DNA of 64,000 nucleotides from Neostapfia colusana (lineage: Eukaryota; Streptophyta; Magnoliopsida; Poales; Poaceae): NCBI GenBank assembly GCA_030760725.1, contig JASWHV010000007.1, positions 22,418,824-22,482,823 of the forward strand, read 5' to 3'. Both the position numbers and the translations under genes were made by a program. Below are positions 10,334 through 21,311 of this stretch, one piece after another (position 1 is the first letter of the stretch; every line of letters starts with the position of its first letter). Below the pieces are notes generated by a model, which did no database searches, was not told where the DNA came from, and saw nothing but the letters and a program-made list of their open reading frames with translations.

Positions 10334-13300
10334 TGATGTTATCCCGATTTCCGATGCCATCTTTGCGGCGCGATCGACAAGGATGATAAATTGGTCGTTG
10401 GTACCCTCTCGGATCGGACCAGTTTGAACCGCAATGTCCGCTGTGACGGCACCGGATCACACGATTAACCGTAGCCCACCTAGTAGAAAGTGAAAAAAAA
10501 ACATATACGGATATGTGACATGACTCATGGTGATGATAAAGGATGTTGAAGAGAGGAGAGTAAGGGACTGGGCCTTCGAGTCCGGCGCTATCCCGTCGCA
10601 TGCCGCGACGCGGGGAAAGCGGATGAGTCAGCTCCGGCGCCGAGCCCACCGAAGCCAGCCGCGATCGGGGCCCGGAATTAAGCCTGCCCACGTGGCCCCG
10701 ACCGCGAACACCAGGGTGGCCGCACGGGGCACCGCCTTTCACCGCATCGGCGCGCATGTCACGTCGTCGTGGTAGGGTAGGCCACGCCGGGACCGGACAC
10801 GACCAGAAAGGCTGCTGCCGTATCACGTCCAGCCGTTGCTCGCTGCTCGGCGTCATCAGCAGAACAGTCTGGGATTGGATGCCTCTATGCATGCGCTGTA
10901 CTCGCGTGCCGGCAGCCGAGGTGTGGCGCTAATTATTGGTCCCCGGCCAGATCTGATGGGATCATCATAGAATCCCAGGGAACGAAGGCGCGGGCGACGC
11001 GATGAAACGGCGAACGAAATTAACCAGCATCTGCATCTCAAACAGGTAAGCTATGGCGCGGGGCAGCGATAGTGGTTGTCATCACGGGCTGGGCCTCACC
11101 CATTGCTGCGGCTGATTGGCTCGGCCGCCCACCGTTTCGGCTTGGTTCCTATCCAAAACGAAACGAAACGGATTGGATGGGTTTCGGGTGGACCAGCAGG
11201 TGAATAGACTAGCGTGGAGAGGAGCGAGCAGAGGCTGCGCGCACTCCACGTCGACCTGCTCCGCGCCTCCACTGCCTGCCACCTCTTCTTCTCCCCCGCT
11301 TGGCCGGGGCCGTGCGCCGCCTGGACCTGACCTGACATGAGGTCGGCATCCGTTGTGGAGCCGTACGTGGAGGCGCGGGACGCCAGCTTCACTGACCAGA
11401 GACCACCGCGCCGAGGCGGTTGTGTGGCTGCCCGTGCATGCCAGCGGTTTGTTGTCCGCGCGCGGGCGATGCCGACCGGCCGACTTGTCGGTTTGTTTGC
11501 ATCGGTTGGACGCCCGCTTGTTGTATACGGCAGCAGGCAGGCCGCAGGCGGGTGCCGACGGGCGACAACTAGTTGGAGAGATGGCTCTGCCGCTGCCTGA
11601 GCGTGTTATGTGTTGTCATCGGCAGCAACGGGGAGGGCATGTCAGAATTAGTGGTGGTAATTGAGCTCGGCCCACGGGGCCTTTATAATTTATTTTGATC
11701 TTTATTAAATTTTAGTTTAAAATTAATATAAAGTTCATTTTTAGGAACTTTATCAGCCCTAGTCAGAATTCAGTGCGGCCATAAGCGCCTTGCGAGAAGC
11801 ACCTGGATCTAGGGGGGCTGTAGAACAAGATTATGCTTGTGTGCGCAGCCTCTGAGCGTCTTGTTTCCTAGGCCCATCTCGGCAGTCGGCAGCTTAGAGT
11901 CTCAGAGCGGTGCGGTGCCGTGCCGAGAAATATGTTCAGAGCCGGAAAGCCCCAGCTCAGGATGAAAGCGGGACGGGTTGCGGCTGTCCGCCCCGCCGCC
12001 GCACAACCCGCGGCATTCAGGCGGGTAATTAAGGCAAAGCCCGCCTCGCAACAACATTTTTTGCGGCAGCTCGCGGCGCCCGCAAGCCCGCATCGAAGAG
12101 TCAGCGTCAGGCTTCTGCCAGAGAAAGTGAAGCGCCGTCGGTTCTCGAAGCTGACAGACCGCACAGCAAGATCCCGACGGCAGCGCTCGCTCGCGTATCG
12201 GCATCGCTCTCGCGGGTTAGCGCGGCGCCCGGCAGACTATGCGGGTTGCTTTATCAGCGCCGCAATCTTTTCACGGGCCGATAAAAAAGGAAAATGCGGG
12301 CTGCGGCGCGGGCTGGGCCAGCGGGTCAGCAGCGCGGCCCGCGCCACTTTCATGTATAGCCCCAGCACTTCCTAGCAGTACCGCCTCCAAAAGGTTCCGT
12401 GGTTGGTGCCTAGACCGGCTCTATGAAAGCCGAAAGCAGGATTGGAATGCCTTAATCGTTTTCTCGATCAACGGCATGCCACCAGTCTGAGTCGTCTCTT
12501 TGTTTTGATAGTTTTATCCAGACTCTGCAATTAGACTCGATGTTGTCTTCAGAGTTTGATCGGTACTAAATGACTACTAATCCAAGAAAAGTGCCATTGC
12601 AGTACGTGTTTTGGATACGGGTGTCCGGTTGTGCAAGTGTGGTCGGCACGAGCCGACTCGTTGTCCCAATGTGATATTTGGTTCAGCCATGTGGACGCTG
12701 CGAGTGATGCATGGAGTTCTAGATGAGGGTTTGTGATGACGGGAATCGTCTGAGTATCGTCGAAGTGGTGGCACGGTGGCTTTCCGTTGGATCAGTCCTC
12801 TTTGCACGTAGGAATCCGTTTTGTTGGAGAAAAGTTTTGTATGAGATAATTTCGTCAATATGTTTTCCCATTATGGGACTATCCAGATCGCCTTCTATCA
12901 GTCATACCGTTACTACCAAATAATAACAATGGACAGTTAAGTAATTAACAAGAAAACAAGCTAATGATCAGAGATTGTTTTGCTGTTAAATAAACATGCT
13001 GAGACGGCAGGTATCTAGCAAAAAAACAGGATCTCTCCACCTGGCAATTGCCATGAGTGTACCTCAAAAGGTGGATGCTCCTGTCCATCCGCCCGTCAAC
13101 CAAACAACTCGATAACAATTTCTGTCGATCCCGCAATGAAAAAAATTTAGAAGATGTAAGTGAAGCTGTGGACAGGGGGACACCGGTTGACTGGGAACGT
13201 GCTACCAAGAACACGACATGGTGAGGCTGCTGAAGCTGGAGCCTCGAGAGTTTTTGAACAATTCAGTCTGCTGTCGATCAATGTGCTGTTCGGGTTCATC

Positions 13301-13805
13301 AGTTTAGCCTGTTACCCTCTGAACCGTCAAATGTAAACACTGCAAGTCTGCAAGCGCAAACCTGAACTGGGTTTTTTAAACTAGGGGACCATCCCTTCGG
13401 ACAAAGAGAGCAGCTGCATAGCCGCATAGGCATGCGATTTACCAATAAAATATAACAATGTTTGTTTTCCAGTTTGCACTTTGCAGCAGAAGGAAATACA
13501 TAGACGCACATAACAGTAGGCGGACTGGCATCTGCTTACACATTCGAACAGTGAACCGCATACCTTACGAGTAACCATACCGCACATTGTCCCGTGGAAT
13601 GACGGTACTATTTTCATGTTATCCTTCACCTACAAAATAGATATAATTTGAATACATTTAATAGGCTATATATTTGTATTATAAACTATCATATGTATAT
13701 ATTTAATAAGTTAAGTATTAGTATTATCTTTCACTGTCATATGTATAGAAGAGTCTACTTAGTTCCCAAGTCCTCTGTACTTTATATATACTGACCGAGA
13801 AGCAT
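10334..13805. other. Intergenic, no supported gene
   Basis: About 10.5-12.4 kb is GC-rich and gives long chance frames on both strands without recognisable domains. 11,690-11,770 is a short AT-rich island. About 11,870-12,370 is unusually rich in GCGGG and CCCGC words, but I could not find paired ends. 12.5-13.8 kb becomes progressively AT-rich with no coding signal. Confidence 0.4.
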
Positions 13806-14860
13806 GACAACAACAATAAAGTTCTTATCTCAGACACATTGCGATAGCATAGATATAAAACATAACGATTTTATTATTTCTAGAAAAAAAGAGATATTAA
13901 GAGTAGCAAATTACGAGCAAACTAAGATTCAAGCACATAAATTATCGATTTTCATATAGTACTATCATAAGCCAAATCTCTAGACACATTTCAATCTCTC
14001 AAGTCTCGTTTTACCGGCTTCTCCCATGTCAACTTTAGTCGTCTTCCACCCCTTCTAATATTTTCACTACCTTTTAGAATCTTGCTATTATCCGACGCTT
14101 CTGGATTGTTGTGCTTCTCCTTCCAACTTCTGCCACTTGTTATTTTGACACCTTTGTCTCACAAAACATGCGGGTGAAAGCAAATTTTGGCTATCACAAG
14201 CTAAATTTGTGAAACAATACACCCCTAAAGATCACCTTACAATATAAACAAGTCATGCTATCCCTTTTCTTAGTGAGGACAAAGACAATCTGGCTAAAGT
14301 ATTAAGCACTACTAAAGGTCACTAGATGAGATTGTATCTTTCTAAAGAATGTGTTAACTACCAACAGATAATATTCTACAAGAAAACATAGAATGTCCTT
14401 ACCCTTCTGATTTCGATCGCCACACCTAAAGCCTCCATGTACCCCCTCAAATGCTATGTTAGTTCTACCCACATAAACATTAGATCTTCTATGAGCAGTA
14501 CAATGCTAACCATATTCTTGAAGTCCTACCAAAATTGCCTCTTAGCGCTAATGTCGAGTCTAACTTATAGGGCATAAACACTAATGATTTTTAAGATTAG
14601 TTACCCAATAACTATCTTAACTGGATGATCCTATCTTCTTGTCTTTGGTCATACACTGATCCATTCTTGAGGTTTTTGTCTACCATCTGAGAGTCACAAT
14701 ATAACAAAAAACTCATACATAATATGCAACCTATTCTCTTACACATAAACTACGATACATATGCATGATGAAGTCTCTCAAGCACCATTTCAGTTCATTA
14801 TCAAAGATCCTACACTGGAAATCAGAAACACCACAAATTGGAGCAAAAATTTTGGCACGG
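13806..14860 (-). mobile_element. Decayed L1-type LINE, 3' end of the reverse-transcriptase ORF
   Basis: On the minus strand, 14,110-13,910 encodes RRGGRRLKLTWEKPVKRDLR and then, past stops, LAYDSTI and KSIIYVLES. These follow the C-terminus of plant L1 reverse transcriptase ORFs (consensus of the type RGRPKLTW...VKRDL...LA...W..AIHVPEP). The element ends at about 13,806 in a TTTATTGTTGTTGTC tail, the (TTG)n-type 3' end of grass LINEs. Several stops and frame changes show old age. The limit on the 5' side is not clear and is set before the short-LTR element at 14869. Confidence 0.6.
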
Positions 14861-14868
14861 TTCAAATC

Positions 14869-16709
14869 TATTGGAGGACAAACTAAACTCTCAATTGATA
14901 ATGCCAAGGGGGGTTACATATATAGGGTACAAGCTAGGGTTTAGAAGTCCTCCTAGCTGATGACCAAACTACCCTTGACACACACAATACACACATAGTC
15001 TAACATCCCCTGCAGTCAAAACTTTGGCTGCGACAGATGTGGAGACTGGACAACAACACACTTCCTACATGAGTAAATACAAAGACACTCTAATAAGACC
15101 CCCTCGCAGTCACAATCCCTAGCCGTGGCAGATGTTGAGCAACTGGACCAAAAGACTCTACATACATGAGTAAACACACACACTCTAACAACTTCCCGTG
15201 GAGAGACCCGTAGAAGATCCCACTCACGTTCTCGAGCGGTGGCGAGGACAGAATGGGCCGCAAACACCTCACCATGAGGGCACGACCAGCAGAGATGGCC
15301 CAAGTGCACGTGGCGGAGGCCAACGACGCGTGGAAGGAGAGTCATAACGCTCACAATGGACGGTGGCGACGTGAGGTAGGAGGAGGGACGGGCGCGACAG
15401 AGGCTAGTAGCGCGGGGTAGGAGCACAGGTACATGCGTGGAAGGCCGCCAACGCGGGGTAGGAGGAGGGACGCGCGTGGTAGAGGCTGACAGTGTGGGGT
15501 AGGAAGGCAGGGACGCTCACGGAAGAAGCCGACAGCGTGGGGTAGGAGGGCAGGGACGCACGCGGAAGGCCGGCAGCGCGGGGTAGGAGGGCAGGGACGC
15601 GCGCGGAAGGCCGACATAGGGCGGGGTAGGAGGAGGGACGCACACGGCAGAGGCCGACAACGCGGGGTAGGAGGACAGGGACGCGCACGGAAGGCCGACA
15701 GCGGCCGGGGTAGGAGGAGGGACGCACGAGGCAGAGGCCGATGACGCGAGGTAGTAGGGCAGGGACGCGCGGGAAAGGAGCCGACAGCGCGGGGTAGGAG
15801 GGCAGGGACGCGCGCGGAAGGCCGACAATGCGGGGTAGGAGGATAGGGACGCTCGTGGGAGGCCGACAGAGAAGGGTAGGAGGGCAGGGACACGCGTGGA
15901 AGGCTGGCGGCGCGGGGCGGTGACGGCCATGGTCGGTGCGATGACCTGAGAGGAGGAAGGCGGCACGCCATGGAGGGAAGAAGGGAGGTGCGGTGCCCAG
16001 GGGGGAGGTGAGCCGACGGCGGCTCGCTGGCCAGCGGCGGCGCGCCAGCCATGGGGAGCGGCAGATCCCGCATGATCTGGCAGCGCTCGCACGTGGGCGC
16101 GGCGGAGGTGCGTCTACCAACAGCCAGAGGCGCGGCGGTGGCGGATCCGATGACACTGGGCCCGGGAAGCCGGTGGCGACGCTCGGGAGGCCGGCCGCGG
16201 CGCCTGACATGCCAGCCGTGCCACTCGGGAGGTCGACGGCAGCGTTCTTGAGGCCAGGCGTGCCGCTCGGGAGGCTGGCGGCTACGCTGGTGGTTGGCGG
16301 TGGCGCTTGGGGATGACTTTGGGCGCCCACTGCGCAGCGGTGGAGTGGTCCAGAGGCGCGGCGACGGCGATTGTCTTGTGTGGCGCGGGAGAGACGCGGG
16401 ACGAGCCGCCGCCGGCTCACCGGCCGGCGACGACGCGCTGTTAGGTGGTGGCGGCTGCTACTACATGGGAGGAGTATGCGGCGACTGGTGGTGGTAGGAG
16501 AGAGGCGGCGGCTGTGGGGAGAGAGAGGAGGGAGGAGAGGAGGCTCAAGAAACCCTTAATCTGCTGATACCATATTGGCGGATAAACTAAACTCTCCATT
16601 GATAATGCCAAGGGGGGTTACATATATAGGGTACAAGCTAGGGTTTAGAAGTCTTCCTAGCTAATGATCAAACTACCCTTGACACACATAATACACACAT
16701 AGTATAACA
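14869..16709 (-). mobile_element. Complete 1.84-kb short-LTR (TRIM/SMART-like) retroelement
   Basis: Two 137-bp direct repeats (14869-15005 and 16573-16709) flank a 1.57-kb interior. A perfect 5-bp target-site duplication, AAATC, sits outside (14864-14868 and 16710-16714). On the minus strand the LTR starts TGTTA and ends CAATA, not the usual CA. The primer-binding site TGGTATCAG (initiator tRNA-Met type) lies immediately inside the right LTR (16572-16564). A GCAGGGGA purine tract lies inside the left LTR. No gag or pol is present, so the element is non-autonomous. Its interior is about 70% GC and mostly minisatellite. The LTR carries TATATATG at LTR positions 82-89. Confidence 0.88.
15372..15905. 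repeat. GC-rich 41/43-bp minisatellite inside the short-LTR element
   Basis: The word GGGGTAGGAGG, or close variants, recurs at 15414, 15455, 15496, 15539, 15580, 15623, 15664, 15707, 15748, 15791, 15832 and 15873. Spacings alternate 41 and 43 bp over much of the array, giving an 84-bp dimer. The rest of each unit reads like GGGACGCGCGCGGAAGGCCGAC. All three minus frames stay open through most of it, which reflects base composition more than coding. Confidence 0.85.
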
Positions 16710-17320
16710 AAATCAACTCAGTTTTTGTATAAAGTAACTTTGTGCAGGTATTTTGGTTCTTTCATGTGCACCTAAGTAACTTATGAGCAGGTATCAAAAC
16801 AGTTTTGTGCTCATGTACTTGTTTGCATTATTATTAGGGACTTGTTAATTTTCAATCACATGAAATTAGCATCTCATTCCAACATATGCTCTGAGCCGTC
16901 GGATCTAGATCGAACGAGTACAACTTATATTTTTTTCTAAAATAAATATTTTTCTATATTCAATACATAACCCTACAAAAAAGAGAAAGCAACTAGCGAT
17001 AAGCATACGGATCTTGAAATAGATCTGATGAGGCATAGGTTGAAAGGAAATGCTAATTAGCATTTCTGTTATTATTAATACGCACTTGAGTTTTTTATAG
17101 AAAAAAACAGGAATTTTCCTTGTAAGTTATAGGGTAACAGGCACCACGAGTATAGCTATCATGTAGGCGCAACACAGAGGGTAACAACAAATATGGTAAA
17201 TATGTTTTTAAATGCACCCTGAGCCCTGATGCAACTGTCAAGATTTGATACCAGATATAATTAATTGGGCAGATACACTATCACCACAAGGTCGTAGCTT
17301 CAAGCCCTCCTTCTAGTGCT
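16710..17320. other. AT-rich intergenic sequence
   Basis: No gene, repeat family or paired ends seen, apart from the TSD copy at 16710-16714. Confidence 0.4.
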
Positions 17321-18414
17321 ACTTCACCCGGTCTGCTCTGGAGCAGCCCGCGGAGATTCTTTTTTAGGAGGGGCTTAGTGGTTTTGAGCGACGTAGCACG
17401 ATGGCGAGATGAACACGAGGATTTACGTGGTTCGGGCCACCTGAGCGTAATACCCTACGTCCACGGTGTGATTGTATTCTTTGTTGTATTGCTTGCGCGT
17501 ATGAGTGTGTGAGGTTGCAGGGTTGCGAACGCGGAACCCTTTGCCCGGAGGCTGCCCCGACCCTTTTATAGCCCAAGGCTGGGGCAGTTACAATGTGGCC
17601 CGGGGCCCGACAGGTGGCCCCGTGGCTGTCCGTACCTATAAGTGAGCTAGGGCATTTACAGCTATATGTAATGTCGCTGTCGAAGGAGTGAAGGCGCGCC
17701 GCCTGTCACGCCGGGCGCCTCTGACCGGGTAGCAGGTGATGATGAAGACCCCATCTTGTCACCGTGTCTTCTCGCTCTGCTGAGCGGCTCTTTGCCGTTG
17801 GGCGGCACTGTTCCGCTGTCACGCCTTGCCGCCCTGTCTTGTCACCGTAATGGTGAACATGCGGAGGACGGAGGCATGCGCCTTGCACCATGCTTCTGGG
17901 GAAGGCATGAATCTTGAATGAGCGAGTGGACGGCGCACATATTCCTTTACTTTAGAGTCTTTACGACCCACGACTGGTCATGGGACACGTGGCGCCTTCG
18001 GAGCCCTCCTTAGCGAGAAGGTCTGACTTGGAGCTCGAGGACACGTGGCAGCGCCGAACCTTGCCTCAGCGGGGAGGCCAGGTCCGGGGTCAAGGACACG
18101 TGGTGGCTTCGAAGCCCTCCTTAGCAGGGAGGTCCGGCCTGGAGCCCGGGGGCACGTGGCAGCGCCGGACCTTGTCTCAGCGGGGAGGCCAAGTCCGGGG
18201 CCAAAGACACGTGGCGGCTCCGAAGCCCTCCTTAGCGGAGAGGTTCGACCCGGAGCCTGGGCACACGTGGCAGCGTCGCACCTTGCCTCAGCGGGGAGGC
18301 CAAGTCCGGGGCCAAGGACACGTGGTCGTGCCAGGGCCCGCCTCAGCAGGGAGGTGGGGTCTGGAATGTCTTCAACTTTCCACGCGGGGGTAGCCAATCT
18401 TGAGGGTACCAACA
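17321..18414 (-). repeat. 3' LTR of T1, with 111-bp G-box array
   Basis: It is homologous to 22961-24071. It ends (plus-strand view) GGGTACCAACA beside the polypurine tract. The TATA box is CTTTTATA on the plus strand at 17563-17570. Seven CACGTG cores start at 17986, 18042, 18097, 18153, 18208, 18264 and 18319, alternating 56 and 55 bp. Most are in the context ACACGTGGC, the ABRE-type core. The first bases of the LTR (TGTTGAAGTG...) are missing on the left. Confidence 0.85.
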
Positions 18415-18639
18415 GTGTCCCCCGGGCCAATCTCGGGGAAGTTAGCGAGCCCGCGGGTGGGGCCTCCATCTCTCCCCCGTGGCGGTCTTCTGATCTTGCT
18501 TTGGGGAGACACCAGCTCCGGACCCTTCAGGATACGCGAGCCTTGGGGGTCCGAGAGTGGTCCCCTAGGAAAGCCGTTGTTCAGAACCGACCCCGGACCG
18601 GAGCACTGTGGCCTGCACAAACACTAGAAGAAAGGGGTA

Positions 18640-19915
18640 ACCGTGCCGTGTAGTTGTATTTTCTCTGTTCGTTGGCCCCATTATGGCTTATGGTCCTCTG
18701 CTAAGCTACGGGGCCTGAGAATTCAATGTAGTAGTATCCGGACCATAATTACCGGCCTGTTTAGGGTAGTGTGCCGTCCGGGCCCCCATCACTTGGTTGC
18801 TGCGCTGAAGAGGCAAGGTGTGCACGTTAGGGGTACGGAACCAGGCATAGCAGGCTACACACCCTGGACCTCTCGCTGGCATGACATTTCGAAGGGAGGG
18901 GAGTCCTTCTAGCGCCACGGGACCCGAGCAGGAAGATAACCAAGGGGGTCCGGAGACAACACAGGTGCCTCAGGTGTTTCCGCCTTGTAGCAGGACAACA
19001 TAATTTTGGCCAAGAGCGAGACAGAGAAACACAACTATGTACACGTCAAGTGGCACAAAAAAAATATACGCAAGCTTGAAAGAAAAGCTGCAAAAATATA
19101 GACGTTAATAAGGTACCCGAGGGAAGTTCGGCCCTTGTCTTTGGCTTGCCGTAGTTGGCGCTCTGAGTCTTCTGCTCGCGTCCGTAGAGGTCCAACGTCC
19201 ACTAGATGAGGCAGGACGTCAGCATCAGGCCCCCTGGGAGGTCCGAGACGCCAAGGACCTATGTGGACATGCAGGCATGACAAAAGAGGGAGTAGTCATG
19301 CTCTCTGGTCGCTCCTCCTTGTTCGGTAGCTTTACTATGGCTTACGGTCCTTAGCTGAGCCACAAGGCTTGGGTAATTCGATGTGGGTAACCCAGGATAT
19401 GGTTAAAGCCTTGCTCAGGGATATGAGCTGTCAGGTTTCCCGGTACCGAGCTGTAGCGCTGGAGAGGCAAGGTGTGCACACTAGGGGTATGGGACCAGGC
19501 ATAGCAGGCTACACACCCTAAACCTCCCGCTGGCGTAAGCCTTTTAGGGGAGGGACCATTTGGCGCCGTAGGGCCCTCGAGCAATGAGACAACCACAGGA
19601 CCCCGGGTACGCCACATGTACCTCAAGCAGACCCGCCTGTAGAAGGATAGCACAACACTTGCTACAGTTGAACACAAGAAAAAGTGACTGGCCATACGGC
19701 CGGAGCGGTATGGAAAGAAAGCACGTAAAGAGTATTGGGGCAATGTGCTGGATCTGGTTACTTTTCTTGTCCGTAGACGTGTTCTTTGTGTCCCCAAGTA
19801 CTCACTTATAACGCAGGGGAGGCAGGATGTGCACGCTAGGAGTACGGAACCAAGCATAGGAGGAAACACACCCTGGACCTCCCGCGGGCGTTAACCTTTC
19901 AGCGAGGGACCTTCC
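18640..19915. repeat. Internal duplications in the 3' untranslated region of T1
   Basis: A block around GTGTGCACGTTAGGGG and CCAGGCATAGCAGGCTACAC occurs three times (about 18803-18885, 19455-19540 and 19811-19895). A longer unit starting TATGGCTTA is duplicated with about 650-bp spacing (18681 and 19335). A fourth copy lies in element T2 (about 57832-57905). Nothing coding is seen. Tat-lineage elements often carry tandem repeats between pol and the 3' LTR. Confidence 0.75.
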
Positions 19916-20226
19916 AGCACCACGGGACATGGGACAAGTATGTGAGACACGCTACGGACATGTCATTTACAGTTGATATGTATGAACAAGCACAAACTAT
20001 AAAGAAGGTACGCAGGGTAGGGTAACTTTTCTTATTTCTGGCTTTCTTCAGGTGGGTGATAGAAGGAAACAGGCCGTGCAAGAAGGCAGCGACCCGCCCC
20101 GGATGACAAGAGTAGCAGGACCCTTATGGGGCTTAGCTGTTCTAAATGTTGTTCCTAGACACTATGACATCTTTAGAGAAAGAGAAAAGAAAAAATATCC
20201 TACCAATGCGTTAAGGATAGAACTTA

Positions 20227-20548
20227 CAGAGGTGTTCTCTGTTCTGTGGCTTGGGTAGAGATTCCCATTGCCCGCGGCTAGGCGGGTGCACCTAAGGCGG
20301 CAGACTTGGGAGGGACCCTCCCAGCTGGGGGAGGATTTGCAACCCCTCCTCGAAAAAGTATTAGTCGAGGCATCAGGTGGCCTTACCTTGGGCTGTCTAC
20401 TCTGCGCGTACCATTGCCGGAGCATTCTGCGGTGTGGCGCATTTCGAACAGTCCTTAGCCACATTGCCTCATCAACAAGGTTGATTTCTTCATGCAGAAG
20501 CTGGTTGTGCGTGGCTTCGTCGTATGTCTGGACGTCGGGTGAGACCAT
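20227..20548 (-). pseudogene. Integrase C-terminal fragment of T1
   Basis: The frame reads EEINLVDEAMWLRTVRNAPH and RQWYAQSRQPKV, then SPSWEGPSQVCRLRC. This is the tail of a gypsy integrase, including the WEGP-type GPF/Y-like region that ends pol. The catalytic core is absent upstream. Distal residues suggest a frameshift before the natural stop. Confidence 0.75.
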
Positions 20549-20626
20549 GGCGTGTTCTGGGGGGAGGGCGGCCTCGACCCCCTAAATTAATGTAAGAGGG
20601 CATTTTTCCCTTGTCGCACGACCGCA

Positions 20627-21155
20627 TCCAAGATAGTTGTTGGCCAGTAGAAGCCATGCCGGAAGGCTCTACCGACCAGCGTGCAGGACGAAGCGTGGTT
20701 GCCGCACACGCCTCCTTGAATCTTTGTGAGCAACTCGCAGCCCTCCTCCCGGGTTATGCACTGCATTAGGACGTTGTCGGCGCCACGCCGGTAGAGATCG
20801 CCATCTACGAGTGTGTATCTCTTACGATCCGTTCAGCAGATACATGTTCATCGGGAAGGATGTTGTCCTTCAAGTAGGCCCAGACCTCCGTGATCCATGC
20901 ATCAGGTCCTACTTGAGCTTCTGGATCTTGGGCACCGGGTTGCACGGAGTCCCCGGTGACGCATACGATCCTTGGTGGGCGCCATAGTTGCAGAGCCGCC
21001 GGGACCGCCAACTTCGAGATGCTAGACTCGCCCCCTTCGCCTGCTTTGGCAGGCCAGGCTGTTGAACGCAACAGCTTCCTTTCAAAGATACCTTCGGGGA
21101 CCGGAGCCCGTGTAGACGCTTTTGTTGAAAGGTGGTCTGCCACGAGGTTGATTTC
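20627..21155 (-). pseudogene. RNase H end and integrase zinc-binding fragment of T1
   Basis: The frame from 21143 reads ADHLSTKASTRAPVPEGIFE, then WITEVWAYLKDNILPDEHVS. After a frameshift near 20,808 it continues LVDGDLYRRGADNVLMQCIT, GGVCGNHASS and RAFRHGFYWP. This is the linker after RNase H followed by the His-His half of the integrase HHCC zinc finger. The sequence then jumps to the spacer before the integrase tail, so the Cys pair and the DDE catalytic core are missing. Reverse transcriptase and most of RNase H are missing on the other side. Confidence 0.75.
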
Positions 21156-21311
21156 TTCACGCAGAAGCTGGTTCTGCGTGGCTTCGTTGTATGTCTGGAC
21201 GTCGGGTGAGCCCCTAGCATGTTCTGGTGGGAGGGCGGCCTCGACCCCCTACATCAATGTAAGAGGGTGTTTTCCCTTGTCGCACGACGGAGAGGGGGAG
21301 GGAACGTCTAT

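Noticed and set aside
10272..10892. 206-codon minus-strand frame upstream of the two-exon gene
   Set aside because: It has low-complexity, mixed composition, runs antisense through a GA microsatellite and shows no family resemblance.
11866..12375. GCGGG/CCCGC-rich block that might be a transposon with inverted ends
   Set aside because: I searched by eye for terminal inverted repeats, a target duplication or a Helitron-type hairpin and CTRR end and could not find a consistent pair.
15404..16420. 338-codon open frame through the minisatellite of the short-LTR element
   Set aside because: It begins at GTG, not ATG. All three minus frames are open over much of the array, and the composition is Pro/Arg/Ser/Ala as expected from a GC-rich repeat. 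I treat it as non-coding.
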